Below, one piece after another: positions 48,291-58,179 of a stretch of DNA of 64,000 bases (its first letter is position 1; each line of letters begins with the position of its first letter). Position numbers and translations under genes: made by a program. Under the pieces are notes generated by a model. The model was not told the DNA's origin. It saw only the letters and a list, made by a program, of their open reading frames with translations, and did no database searches. Source of the DNA: Homalodisca vitripennis. Its lineage: Eukaryota > Arthropoda > Insecta > Hemiptera > Cicadellidae. The stretch covers positions 106,428,001 to 106,492,000 of the forward strand of contig NC_060214.1 of NCBI RefSeq assembly GCF_021130785.1. Reading direction: 5' to 3'.

Positions 48291-49538
48291 TCAGGATGTC
48301 TCATGCTTGCAGCAAAGAATATTATTGTGTAATATTCCACCCCCTACACCCAACTTTCAGAGTGACGTTAGAAAGGTGGAAACGATAACAAGTAATATAC
48401 CCTGATGAATAACAGGAACGCGAGGAAACTCCAACCAGATGGTGATATCGACGGAATGATTTTTCCATACTTTGTTTGTGACTATCGCGTGTTTTATTGG
48501 CATCTTTATCGCTAAAAGCCCACATTAGAGAAGTAAGGAAAAATTTGCAATCGTATCCGCTAAAAATATTGCATAGTATCACAATTTCAAACTTTTCTAA
48601 TGCTAAGTTTAAATACAAAACAGTTTCCTCGCATACAGTTAATGTGCTAGCTATATCCTGTGATTGTTACGGACACCACTTGACAGGTTGTTGTTTATTT
48701 AATGATTGTTTTATCTCATGGTCTTAAAAAAAATAAACTATGGTAAATTAACGATCTCGTGATATATAAACGCGTACAAGACAAAATTAAACTTACTATA
48801 AATGATTCGGACTGACTTTTTCAATCGAAATTCAAAATACTTGCAATTAGAGTTTAATTAATATTTTCATGCTAGTGTATATGACAGTTTTTAAGAGCTT
48901 TACAACACACATGACAAGTATAGAAATAACGTTAAACTTTTTATAAATCATTTTTATAAACACATTATACTTTGGTTAAAAATTTTGAGTAGTAAATTGG
49001 TCGAAATTAATCCATGTTCACATTTATTAATTACCATTTATTAATAACACGACAGGGCCGTCCGTCTGAAGGCCCATGTGTGCTATAGCTCTCGATACAA
49101 TGCTCCTAATGACTTGAAGCGTTTTACATAGGTTTCTATTAGTCCGAAGAAAATTGTTGGTGATTTTGGGTTTAAATGGTCAAAAGACTGTCTCTCTGTC
49201 TACTTGTATGACTCTTGGTATAACGCCACAGACTTGAAACTTGGTACCACAGTTCTTGTTGGTCTACAGAGAATTTTACATCATATGGAAGTTCGACTGT
49301 CTACCAGTAGGTCTGAGCAATATCTCATTCCTCTTTTCCCATACATTCTATCAGAATCCTTAAATATTCTGTTATATTGTTATATTTAATTAATATTCAT
49401 ATCCTTAAAACATTCAAAAACAACATTAAATAGTGACTTTAAAAGAAACAGCAAATAACGTTAATAATGTGAAAATTTTTCAGCTTACAGGTATTTTATT
49501 TTTTAAATTGATTCTGAGTGGATAAAAAATCTAATTCT

Positions 49539-49541
<3 letters not shown>

Positions 49542-49589
<48 letters not shown>
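49542..49589. repeat. (GT)n microsatellite
   Basis: About 48 bp of uninterrupted TG. A short, imperfect TG stretch occurs at the same place in unit 1 (36158-36170), so it expanded from an inherited seed. Confidence 0.95.
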
Positions 49590-49591
<2 letters not shown>

Positions 49592-50256
49592 ATAAGTACG
49601 TGCACGAGCGCTTGTTCAGTGTTTATGTGCAATGTTTAAGTCTGTAAGTTCAAATGAGTAAGGCTTAAAAGCAGTAACCAGACATTGCATGCTGTAACGT
49701 AGTAAATTAGTTACATTACGTCACTGCAGTACTGCAAGAACGGGTGTAAGCATCAGCAACACTCAAGCTCAGGCTAGAGCCTCGGGCCTGTTCTATTTAT
49801 CATCAATTTCCCGATCCAATAATCTGCTCTACATCCCTAGTAGAACTAAGCTGTAGATTAATCCCTTCTATAATAAGTTTGCACCTTGGAACATTTTAGT
49901 CCCTGGCAATTTTTTCTAAATAAAATACACAAATAAACTATGAGTGTTACATACATGTATTTTTGTTATTGTCGTCACATTTATTATTTAATAATATGAG
50001 TAAGAGGGTTGTTTATTTTAATACATTTGTAACGACACTTATTCGTATTATAAATATTTATAATTTCCAAATTTTTGTTGCAGGATTTCCGTTGTCAGCA
50101 GTCAGGGGATAGGTTATGAGGGTTGCACAATTTCGAGACCTCTGAAGGGAAATATAATATGATTAAAGACGAAAAACGTATTTATTATATTGGAAAAATT
50201 AATTCACAGTGTAGCAATTAAATATTTACTAACGAGTAAAAGTTGCAGTAGATATA

Positions 50257-50551
50257 CAGAATGGTAAAAAAGTCCCGGAACGGTTTAATATATTTTTTAC
50301 CAATATAGATAAAGTAATGAGACTTGGTGTATCCAATAATAGCCATAAATGTCTAGTTTTTTTTAAGGTATTAAAAACTTTTTTATCTCTTATGGGGGAC
50401 GGCCCACGAGGAGTCAGACAAAAATTATTAAATAGCAGCATAGGTCGAGTTTTATATCAAATTAAAGGTCTTAGTTAGTAGAACACATTGCCGCAAACCG
50501 GACCTCAAAAGGTTCACTCTAACTGAAATGGCGGCGTTTTAAAGTTATTCG
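50257..50551 (+). repeat. Left terminal inverted repeat of element 2
   Basis: 295 bp, paired with 52047-52340. It contains gaacggtttaatatattttt near its outer end and cggcgttttaaagttattcg at its inner end. A weaker match (catttatc) extends a little further inside. Confidence 0.9.
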
Positions 50552-50635
50552 TCATTTATCCCAAATAAGTCATTCTCTTACATTAAAGATAACATTTAAT
50601 TTAATAATTAGAATGTAAAATTTTTGTACTTACAG

Positions 50636-51715
50636 TTATAGAAAGTGTTCGAAATGTTGTCCAAGTTTCTCTTGGCAATAGCCCAATCTGTGGTAGAAGC
50701 CTTCAATAACTTTTTGAATCATCTCAGGAGGTATTTGATGAGTTTCCTCTGTTATGCGATGAATTAGTTCTTCTGTGTTGGCAGGCTTAGTTAAAAAAAA
50801 CCCTTTGTTTTAAATAACCCCATAAAAAGAAATCAAAAGGATTTAGATCAGGTGATCTAGGTGGCCACTCTATTGCTCCCCTACGTCCTATCCAACGATT
50901 GCGAAAACTCTCTGTCAAGCAGCGCTCGTACTTGTAAAGCATAATGAGGTGGTGCACCATCTGTTGAAACCATACTGTGTTATAACTTCGACACAACACA
51001 GCACGTAAAGCCGGTATAATGGTTTCTCTCATCATCAATAAATATGTCACCCCATTCAAATTTCCATTGATTATGGAAGGTCCAACAATATGATTGCCAA
51101 CAATCCCAGCCTACACGTTAACTTTTTCAGGTTTCTGGGTATGGCTTTTCCGTCATCCAGTGAGGATTGTCGTCGCTCCAATAACGAAAATTATGCCTAC
51201 TTACATCGCCATGAAGTGTAAAGGTAGCTTCGTCTGAAAATACAACTTTTGCTAAGAAATTTCGATCTTGTACATACAGTATATATTCATCATTGCCTCA
51301 CAAAATTCCACTCTTCTGTCAAAATCGTCGTTCGAAAGCTCCTGGACTAATCTGACCTTATACGGATAATAGTGGTTTTTGTTTTAAAACGTTTAACACT
51401 GAAACATGGCTTATTCCGTGATTAGTTGCTGAAGTTCTTGTTGATGTGTGTGGCTCTTCGATGAAACTTGGTAATACTTCTATGGATGTATTTTTGTCAG
51501 TAGCAGATAAAGGTCTACCACTTCTTGGACGGTCTTTAACATTGCCGGTATCTAGAAATCGTTGGACTGTTCTACAGACGGTAGACTTTTGATATTGGTG
51601 GCCGGTCCGGAAATATGTCATTAAATAAATGCACGAACTTCGTCATATGATCGTACACGGTCACCATACCCCTCATCATAAGCAGGTTTATTCTCTCAGT
51701 CTCATTCAGAGACAT
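50636..51715 (-). pseudogene. Mariner-type transposase, element 2 (disrupted)
   Basis: The start MSLNETERINLLMMRG is at 51715 and the stop at 50636-50638, a span of about 360 codons that is normal for a mariner transposase. In order: N-terminal helix-turn-helix with RFLDTGNVKDRPRSGRP (linker motif, near 51530), [11 protein letters not shown] (first Asp, near 51230), QDGAPPHYALQV (second Asp, near 50960, in a shifted frame), and IEWPPRSPDLNPFDFFLWG (third Asp, near 50850). Frameshifts occur near 51680-51690, 51360, 50985 and 50910, and a stop lies near 51640. About 36 residues separate the second and third Asp. It is a different lineage from element 1: termini and helix-turn-helix sequences do not match. 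Confidence 0.9.
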
Positions 51716-52046
51716 CACTATCACAAGATTCACAACTAGTCACTGTTAACAATTAAATTAAACCCAATCTACACTTTACAAATCTTAACTTAAGATCGAC
51801 TTTGTAACAGCTCATGAGGAAAAATTAAGTTTCCTGTCTAAACGCATTCTACCCTCAGAATGATAAGATACACAGTTAATGACCCTGCAGTTGGACTTTC
51901 AACAGGAATGTCAAAAACAACTTTCACTGAATAGAAAGGATGTAAACACTAATGAGTTTTCAAGACCAATACACTATCCCAGAAATCCCATTGTTGCAAT
52001 GAATGTTGCCAACACAGAAGATTCATCGCATCACAGATAAATGGTC

Positions 52047-52340
52047 CGAATAACTTTAAAACGCAGCCTTTTCAGTTAGAGTGAACCTTTTGAGGTCCGG
52101 TTTGCGGCAATTGTGTTCTACTAACTAAGACCTTTAATTTGATATAAAACTCGACCTATGCTGCTATTTAAGAATTTTGTCTGACTCCTCGTGGGCCGTC
52201 CCCATAAGAGATAGAAAAGTTTTAATACCTTAAAAAACTAGACATTTATGGCTATTATTGATACACCAAGTTTCATTACTTTATCTGTATTGGTAAAAAA
52301 TATATTAATAAACCGTTCCGGGACTTTTTTTACCATTCTG
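52047..52340 (-). repeat. Right terminal inverted repeat of element 2
   Basis: The reverse-complement partner of 50257-50551. Its inner end is cgaataactttaaaacgcag and its outer end ttttttaccattctg, next to the TA target duplication. Confidence 0.9.
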
Positions 52341-52342
52341 TA

Positions 52343-53400
52343 TTATACCCCAATATGGAAAGGGTATGGCCACAAAGTCAAAGTTGCAGTCCACAATTCC
52401 AAGAGTTCTGGGGGTACTTATGCATGAAATGCAACCATAACCAGAGTTCTACCAATATGTTCCACTATGAAACTCTGCAGTCAACTTTTCGTCTCTACTC
52501 ATGTGTGTGTTATTGACATTCAAACTACAGTTCAACATGTCATTTAAATTGTATCCATTATCTTGTGATAGTAAACGAATAGTGTTATTATTTTGGTTTT
52601 TATAGTGTATTAAGGCCTTTACATTACTCCATTAAAACTAATACTCGATTTACACAGAAGTGTGTACACCAATGAATGAATCTTAGCTTTTCATGACTGG
52701 TAATACTGATTCATTATTACTCTCCGATATAAGATACTTAAACCTTGCCTTGTACAAATATTACTGATCTTTTAACTTACAGAGCCTAAAATAGTCGTAC
52801 AGTCCTATTCCTGAACATTTCTTTATTTTTTTAGACTCCTGTAACCTGGAGTCATGTTCTTCTGAACAGATCCAAAGAAATTCGGCGACGAAGAAGCTCT
52901 AAACGAACCTTTACATCGTTTCGAAATCAGAGACACCTATAAATAGGTAAAGTGGTAGTCTCATCAGGTGTAAAATTTAACATAAAATTGAAATATATTG
53001 TTTTGCAACGTTTCAAAACTCATATAATTAAAATACCTTAAAATTTGTGCGCTTGGGCTTTTGAGAAGACAGTACCCAAAAAGAACGTTTTATTTTCAGC
53101 CGCAGAGTTCCTGGGCAAGAATAAGCAGTGGAAAGGGGTTCAACGCTATATATTATGGGTTTCTTTTATTACCTTACTATATAAAGGAATATATGGGGGA
53201 TACATTATCCCTGAAACTTAATTAAACTAAGTTAAAATAATGAACTATGTTGTAGTTCTAGTACCCTATTTAGCTTACTAGAACGTTTAAAAATGCAATG
53301 AAACCCTACTTAATGAACCAAAATATGAATGAACTTTTAGGTCAGATATCTGTAGAAAAATTTATTTGGAAGGCTTTAAATTTGCAAGGAAGTCAATATG
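52343..53400. other. No recognised gene
   Basis: AT-rich DNA after mariner element 2. No open frame with a motif and no clear repeat terminus. It may hold the displaced remainder of macro-repeat unit 3, but block C was not found. Confidence 0.35.
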
Positions 53401-53419
53401 AAAATAGACAAGAAAGGGT

Positions 53420-53690
53420 TGGTGCATGTCCAACCATGGAATTTGGCTGAGCGTCATTGAAGCTTATCGCTCATAGGCTCACACAATTTCTCTTCTGTCT
53501 ACCTGGGGAATGTGAGATATTTCTTTTCTCTCTGTCCGTCTGTCTATCCGCAGGATATTTTGAGAATGATATGAGCTATAGATATGAATTGTTGCATGCA
53601 ACTTCAGTGACGTATGTTACGTAACACGTGGTGTACCGTACTCTTACCTTATGTTTAAGAAGAATTGTAAAGTCAAATTCTAAACCTCTT
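53420..53690 (+). repeat. Dispersed repeat R1, long copy
   Basis: The core is ggaatttggctgagcgtcat (53439). It is followed by ttctcttctgtctacctggg, gtccgtctgtctatccgcag, gagctata and ttgcatgcaacttcagtgac, then gttacgtaacacgtggtgta. The same blocks occur in shortened form at 20011-20210 and 56190-56480. Confidence 0.6.
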
Positions 53691-56180
53691 TCAATTATAG
53701 GTTATTTTCTGTACAAGGAAACTGTTTGAAATGTACTGTACGTGTATTTCAGAGGCAACGGCATCACAATAGAAGCTACAAAAAGTTTGTGAGCAGAAAC
53801 TCTTATGAAAGCTCTGTAATAGCTTTCCTTTCAGCCAAATATTCCGATGTAAAACTCTAAATTAATAATTTTGCTCGATACTTTTCAGTTTTTATACGTG
53901 AATGTTATATTTGTTGTATTTCTACATGTTTGTGTATAGCTGAGGCTTTCTAATGCATAACTGAGGAACGCATTTAGAACATAATGATCGCTAATAATTT
54001 ATCATGCTTATAATCTTTAAATGTTTTAATAAACAAAGTGTCTTAATTCCTAATTTTCTTGATTGAGATTTCCCCATACCATCACAGCATAAAATACTAA
54101 AATTGTAAAATACAATACGAAAAATTTGGTATGGAAGTACAGTACGAAAACCATACTCTGTTTTTGCAGCTTTTATCAATTAACAAAATGATCAAAATAT
54201 ACCTTTGAAAAGTTTTAATAAATAATAATAGGATAAATTGACTACATTAGTACACGTAGACCTCTTGATTAGTTACTCGATATATAAACATCGATTAACT
54301 TATCCCCAATATATCGGCTTCCCTAATTAATTAATTAATAATTAAGTTTAGTATTACAGTACAATTTATGTCATAATAAAGTTTAGGTCTGAAAAATAGT
54401 TTCATCTGCAAGTACCACATACTAATATTAATCATATTGGGTATTTTAGAACTAAACGTTATTTTGTCTACTTATGTTTACGTGAATTATACGTAAAATA
54501 TTAAGTTTGTTTATTATCTTTTAAATAAATGTTGATCCTATTAGCTCTAAAGATACCAACTGACGATTGAGATTATCACTTTATCACAGTTCTTAAAATT
54601 CTTATACTGGTCAATAAAATGAATCGCAAAGTAAACTCTTTTTGTATAACACCATGCACTAAAATCGGGGTGTAATTTTTGTATAACAACGTGTGGCGTA
54701 TAAATAGCGAGTTACTGTTGTGCAGTATAACAGACTGTATACGGATGGTGCTATAGTATAACCACATCTACTACAGTGTTTTATGACGTGTATAACAAAT
54801 TGCAATGTATTGGTGTATAACGTTGTATAATTGTGAAATATAGTTGTATAACGTTTACCACAGATTGAGATAGGCAGAGTGTTACAAAATGTAAGATGTT
54901 GTGCGACTCCCTTGCGATTTAAACTCTCAACCGATCATGTAAACTGTTACATTGGCAATGTAACTATGTACAATACATGTTTGATGGTGTTATAGTGGTT
55001 AACAAGGTATACACACTATAGTGAGGTATTCATGTACATAACGTCGCATGTTACAAATATCAAGGTATTCTTATATTGCCTGCTTTCTTCTAAGTATATT
55101 AAGGTAAACTATATAATCTAAGCACACTATTTTTCAGTCATAATAATGATTAATTTTAAAAATCATTTAAGATATACGAGTATTTAATCAATATTTAAAT
55201 ACATAAGGTAACATATATGCAACTTTTATACTCTATGAAAGATATCTGACAACCCATCATGCGCTTCTATCCAAAAAGAAAATTTTTACCGGGTTTCGCC
55301 TTTTCAAAAATGAATACTCACAAAAGAAAAGGTATTTTGATCTCCTTATTAAAATAATATTTTTACAACTAACCACATAACACATTATCAAAATTGATTT
55401 ACAGACATGACTTGTACAAAAGCAGAGAAACTTTCAACATTTATTAATATTATAATAAGTTCCAAATCTATTCCATTTAAAATATAGTGTATTTTTTAAT
55501 TTAAAATCAAATTTTGATACAACCTAACATGTCAAATTTCAGTGTTTAAAACATCTTATTTTAAAGCCATTCTAATTCCGCAAGGTTAATATTTACGTAG
55601 ATAGAACTTCTCGTCTAATATCACCTGAGGTTAGTGAAAATTTCAAAACAATAAATCCATTCTCCCCGAACAATGGAAAGTAACGACTTAGTAAAGGGTG
55701 CATAAAGGCAGCACCATATAATATTGACTGTTTGCATATAAATTGCTACTTAAGCAGTCTTCTACTCAGCTCGTGGCAGCTCAGCCATTATGATTCTACA
55801 TTCCCAGAAAAAATATTAAATCGATATCTCTTCACGGTACCTGCACACCTTTTGGCAATTTGTTTAGTTTTTTCATGTTCATTGATTCCTAAGAAAAGTG
55901 TGATAAATTCAAAACGCATTTTGTTTCTTACAACAGCACCCCAACAAATATACGCTGATATTATTACGTGGAGTTGGTTACCAGATACTAATTGCATGTA
56001 TTAATGAGTTTCAAAGTAAATATCAATAAATATGTAAACATTCCTGTTACAAGAATTCCTGGTGGAATCGTTTGCTATCCATCTAGTAATCCAGCGATTA
56101 TCTCACCTTTGAAGACTTTAATGAGTTTGTTTTTACAATATCCCTATCAGTATTAGATAATGTAAGTAATAACAGATTAT
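53691..56180. other. No gene; cluster of TGTATAAC motifs at 54635-54870
   Basis: The octamer TGTATAAC or a one-base variant occurs at least seven times in about 230 bp (for example near 54642, 54680, 54790, 54812 and 54844) at uneven spacing. Other DNA here is AT-rich. Overlapping open frames at 55732-56004 (+) and 55788-55997 (-) lie opposite each other and have no motif. Confidence 0.4.
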
Positions 56181-56184
56181 AGGC

Positions 56185-56510
56185 TGAGAGTTAGCAAAGC
56201 CTGGCACTCGAGAAGCTGTGAAATATAATTTATGTCTGTCTGTCCATCAGCATGATACATCAAGAATTAACTGACACGTAAACTTGAATTCTTTTATAAA
56301 GATTAATTTTGATATGCGCAATATTAAGTGTCAGAATTTCTCTGTCGTCTACCAGAGAGATGTAACAATTTCTTTCTGTATGGTTGTTCGTCCACAGGAC
56401 ATGTCAAAATGAAATGAGCCAGAGACCCAAATTTGTAACCTTAACTAAGCCTGTTACGAGACAAGGAGTGTGACGTACTTCTCTTGTTACAGTAGTAATT
56501 AAATTATATA
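56185..56510 (+). repeat. Dispersed repeat R1, degraded copy
   Basis: The core gctgagagttagcaaagcct (56183) is followed by tctgtctgtccatcagcatg, a second tttctctgtcgtctacca segment, gagccagagacccaaatttg and gcctgttacgagacaaggag. Confidence 0.5.
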
Positions 56511-57167
56511 AACTATTCCTTGATAAATTTATATTTGAAATTTCAACCAGCGTAGTAGCTTTATATAATTTATCCTCAGACAATCGTTTTAAATAATTTT
56601 TTGATGATGATAAACACGTTTATGTCATATGTTTAACACTATATAACGAATGCATTCATCATCTTGGATTACTTTTACAGTCTGGTTGTACAGTTTATTG
56701 ATAAAATATGTGTTTATACAATTTTGAAACTGAATATTTTATTCCAGTTAGAATGAATGTGAGAATGAATGAGTACTTTTTGTGATTCAATGTTTATTGC
56801 AAAATTAAATAAGGCTATTTCCATATACAAATTTGATTAATATGTGTGTATATAGATAGTAATATGGCGATTCTAGCGCACTTTTGGGACAGTCCGTAAT
56901 TCAAACATAAGATCTTGTTCAATGTACCATAAATGAGTTCTGAGAAATCTAAAGAGGAAATCACGATTTAAAAATAACCGAATCTATAGATGTTTGCTTC
57001 TAATTTCTTAAGCTGTCTATTGGAAACTTAGTCAAATCTACTTCGAATCAATCCATTGCAAATGTTGTAGAATCTGCTACGAATAAACAAAATCTTCGAA
57101 AATCTTAATGAAAAATCTTTATTCTACAAAGTTAATTGTAACACATTCTTTATCTTTTATTGTCTTT
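56511..57167. other. No recognised gene
   Basis: AT-rich DNA between R1 and the Maverick-like element. The left end of that element should lie here or further left, but no terminal inverted repeat was recognised. Confidence 0.35.
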
Positions 57168-57423
57168 TTAACGAGTGATAACTAGGTGTAAATCTCTTTT
57201 ATTTATTTCTTTAATCTTTCTTTCATCCAAAACAGTCAAAAATCTGTTCAGCAAGTGCACTTTACAATCTTCCAACTCTGCATTTATTGTAAAGCCAGAT
57301 TTTATCTTTAATTTTATCCAAATTCATGATTTTATATTTCTTATTTTCCTCTAAATCAATTAATTTATTATATTCTTTGAACTTTAAATCACCAACCTCA
57401 TTTAATTCCTTTATTAGCTCCAT
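57168..57423 (-). pseudogene. Small divergent gene of the Maverick-like element, unknown function
   Basis: From ATG at 57423 the frame gives about 50 residues rich in Lys, Glu and Leu with ENKKYKIMNLDKIK. A frameshift near 57290 moves it to a frame with AELEDCKVHLLNRFLTVLDE, ending at a stop at 57168-57170. The full product would be about 85 residues. The pattern of a YKI strand, a Lys-rich turn, an acidic strand and an L..RF..VL helix looks like one small folded domain, but I cannot name the family. It is divergent from the zinc-finger gene and shares the palindromic intergenic region with it. Confidence 0.5.
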
Positions 57424-57440
57424 TTATAAATGAAAAAAAA

Positions 57441-57727
57441 TGAATATGTCAAGATTCACTATTTAGTAAAATATCACTTTATTTAAGAAAAATGATCAAA
57501 TTTTAGGCTAAAAATCAACATTCTTCTTCCCTAAAACACAATACAAAATCGTGTTTTGGAGCTAAAAGGTTTGTTATGTACATACATTCCAGTACTACAG
57601 TTTTTTTGAAAAAATGCTGAAAAATCTTCAAAATTATCTCAAATTATTGCCAATTTTAAGCGTAAAACTTGACATTTTTACTTAAATAAAAAGATATTTT
57701 ACTTAATAGTGAAACTTGACATATTCA
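57441..57727. promoter_or_regulatory. Palindromic divergent intergenic region (inverted repeat)
   Basis: The left arm 57441-57487 (tgaatatgtcaagattcact onward) and the right arm 57681-57727 are inverted copies over 47 bp with about four differences. A weaker match extends each arm inwards to about 77 bp. The arms sit 17 and 23 bp from the start codons of the two divergent genes (57423 minus, 57751 plus). Each gene therefore has nearly the same upstream sequence, which suggests a mirrored promoter. That role is inference; no TATA or initiator was defined. Confidence 0.55.
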
Positions 57728-57750
57728 AATTTTTTTCCTAATAAATAGAG

Positions 57751-58160
57751 ATGGCGCGAAATAAAATAACATGTCCCTACTGCAAAAACGAAATTTTCGA
57801 ACATCATTACACCAGGCACTACTAGTCAAAGAATTATCTAAAAAATAAAGAACTTTATGAGAATGAACTAAATTATTGGCTAAAGATAATCAGATTGATA
57901 ACTATCAAAATATGTATAATATAGAAAAATTAAGGGAACTAAAGAAAAATTAGATCTATTTAATGATGAAAAAATTTATTCAATCGCTGAAAAATTATCC
58001 ATCGAAACTAACAAAAAAAGTAAGTCTGATGTGATCGAAGAAATTGATAAAAATCTTAACGAAAACCCTGAGAATATCATTGATGTCGAAGTTTTATCCT
58101 CTATACATGGTCTTTTCAAGCAATACATTTTAACGAATTTGAACGATAATTTTATGTAAA
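57751..58160 (+). pseudogene. C2H2-like zinc-finger and SAP-like protein of the Maverick-like element
   Basis: ATG at 57751 opens a frame with CPYCKNEIFEHHYTRHY, a Cys-x2-Cys...His-x4-His arrangement like a C2H2 finger. It is stopped near 57824. Later frames, from about 57920, hold a charged coiled-coil-like stretch and AEKLSIETNKKSKSDVIEEI, which resembles the helix-turn-helix of a SAP DNA-binding motif (residue pattern IA..L.I....K..VI..I). The frame closes with a stop at 58157-58159. A DNA-binding or coating role is plausible but unproven. Two or more frameshifts separate the parts. Confidence 0.45.
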
Positions 58161-58179
58161 TCTAAAATATCTATCAATA

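Larger units (their letters stand above)
44990..49950 (+). repeat. Macro-repeat unit 3
   Basis: Landmarks: D-like tail, tttctatcacagattctgtt (45570) with cacccgatc (45663); A, gacgttagaaaggtggaaac (48364-48383); E, acacgacagggcc (49047); F, gacttgaaacttggtaccac (49232); B, ccgatccaataatctgct (49811-49828). Block C was not found after B. The frame at 46049-46282 lies in the acccatcct-type repeat in reverse and is not a gene. A GC-richer patch at 47690-47765 is unassigned. Confidence 0.6.
50257..52340 (-). mobile_element. Tc1/mariner-type element 2, 2084 bp, about 295-bp terminal inverted repeats
   Basis: The left end cagaatggtaaaaaagtccc and the right end are reverse complements. Flanking TA dinucleotides lie at 50255-50256 and 52341-52342. 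The inverted repeats cover 50257-50551 and 52047-52340 with few differences (for example cccacgaggagtcagacaaa and its complement in both). A broken transposase lies on the minus strand between them. The arms still match closely, so insertion is not very old despite the coding damage. Confidence 0.93.

Noticed and set aside
55732..56004. Pair of overlapping frames on opposite strands
   Set aside because: Neither has a motif; mutual antisense openness in AT-rich DNA is expected by chance.
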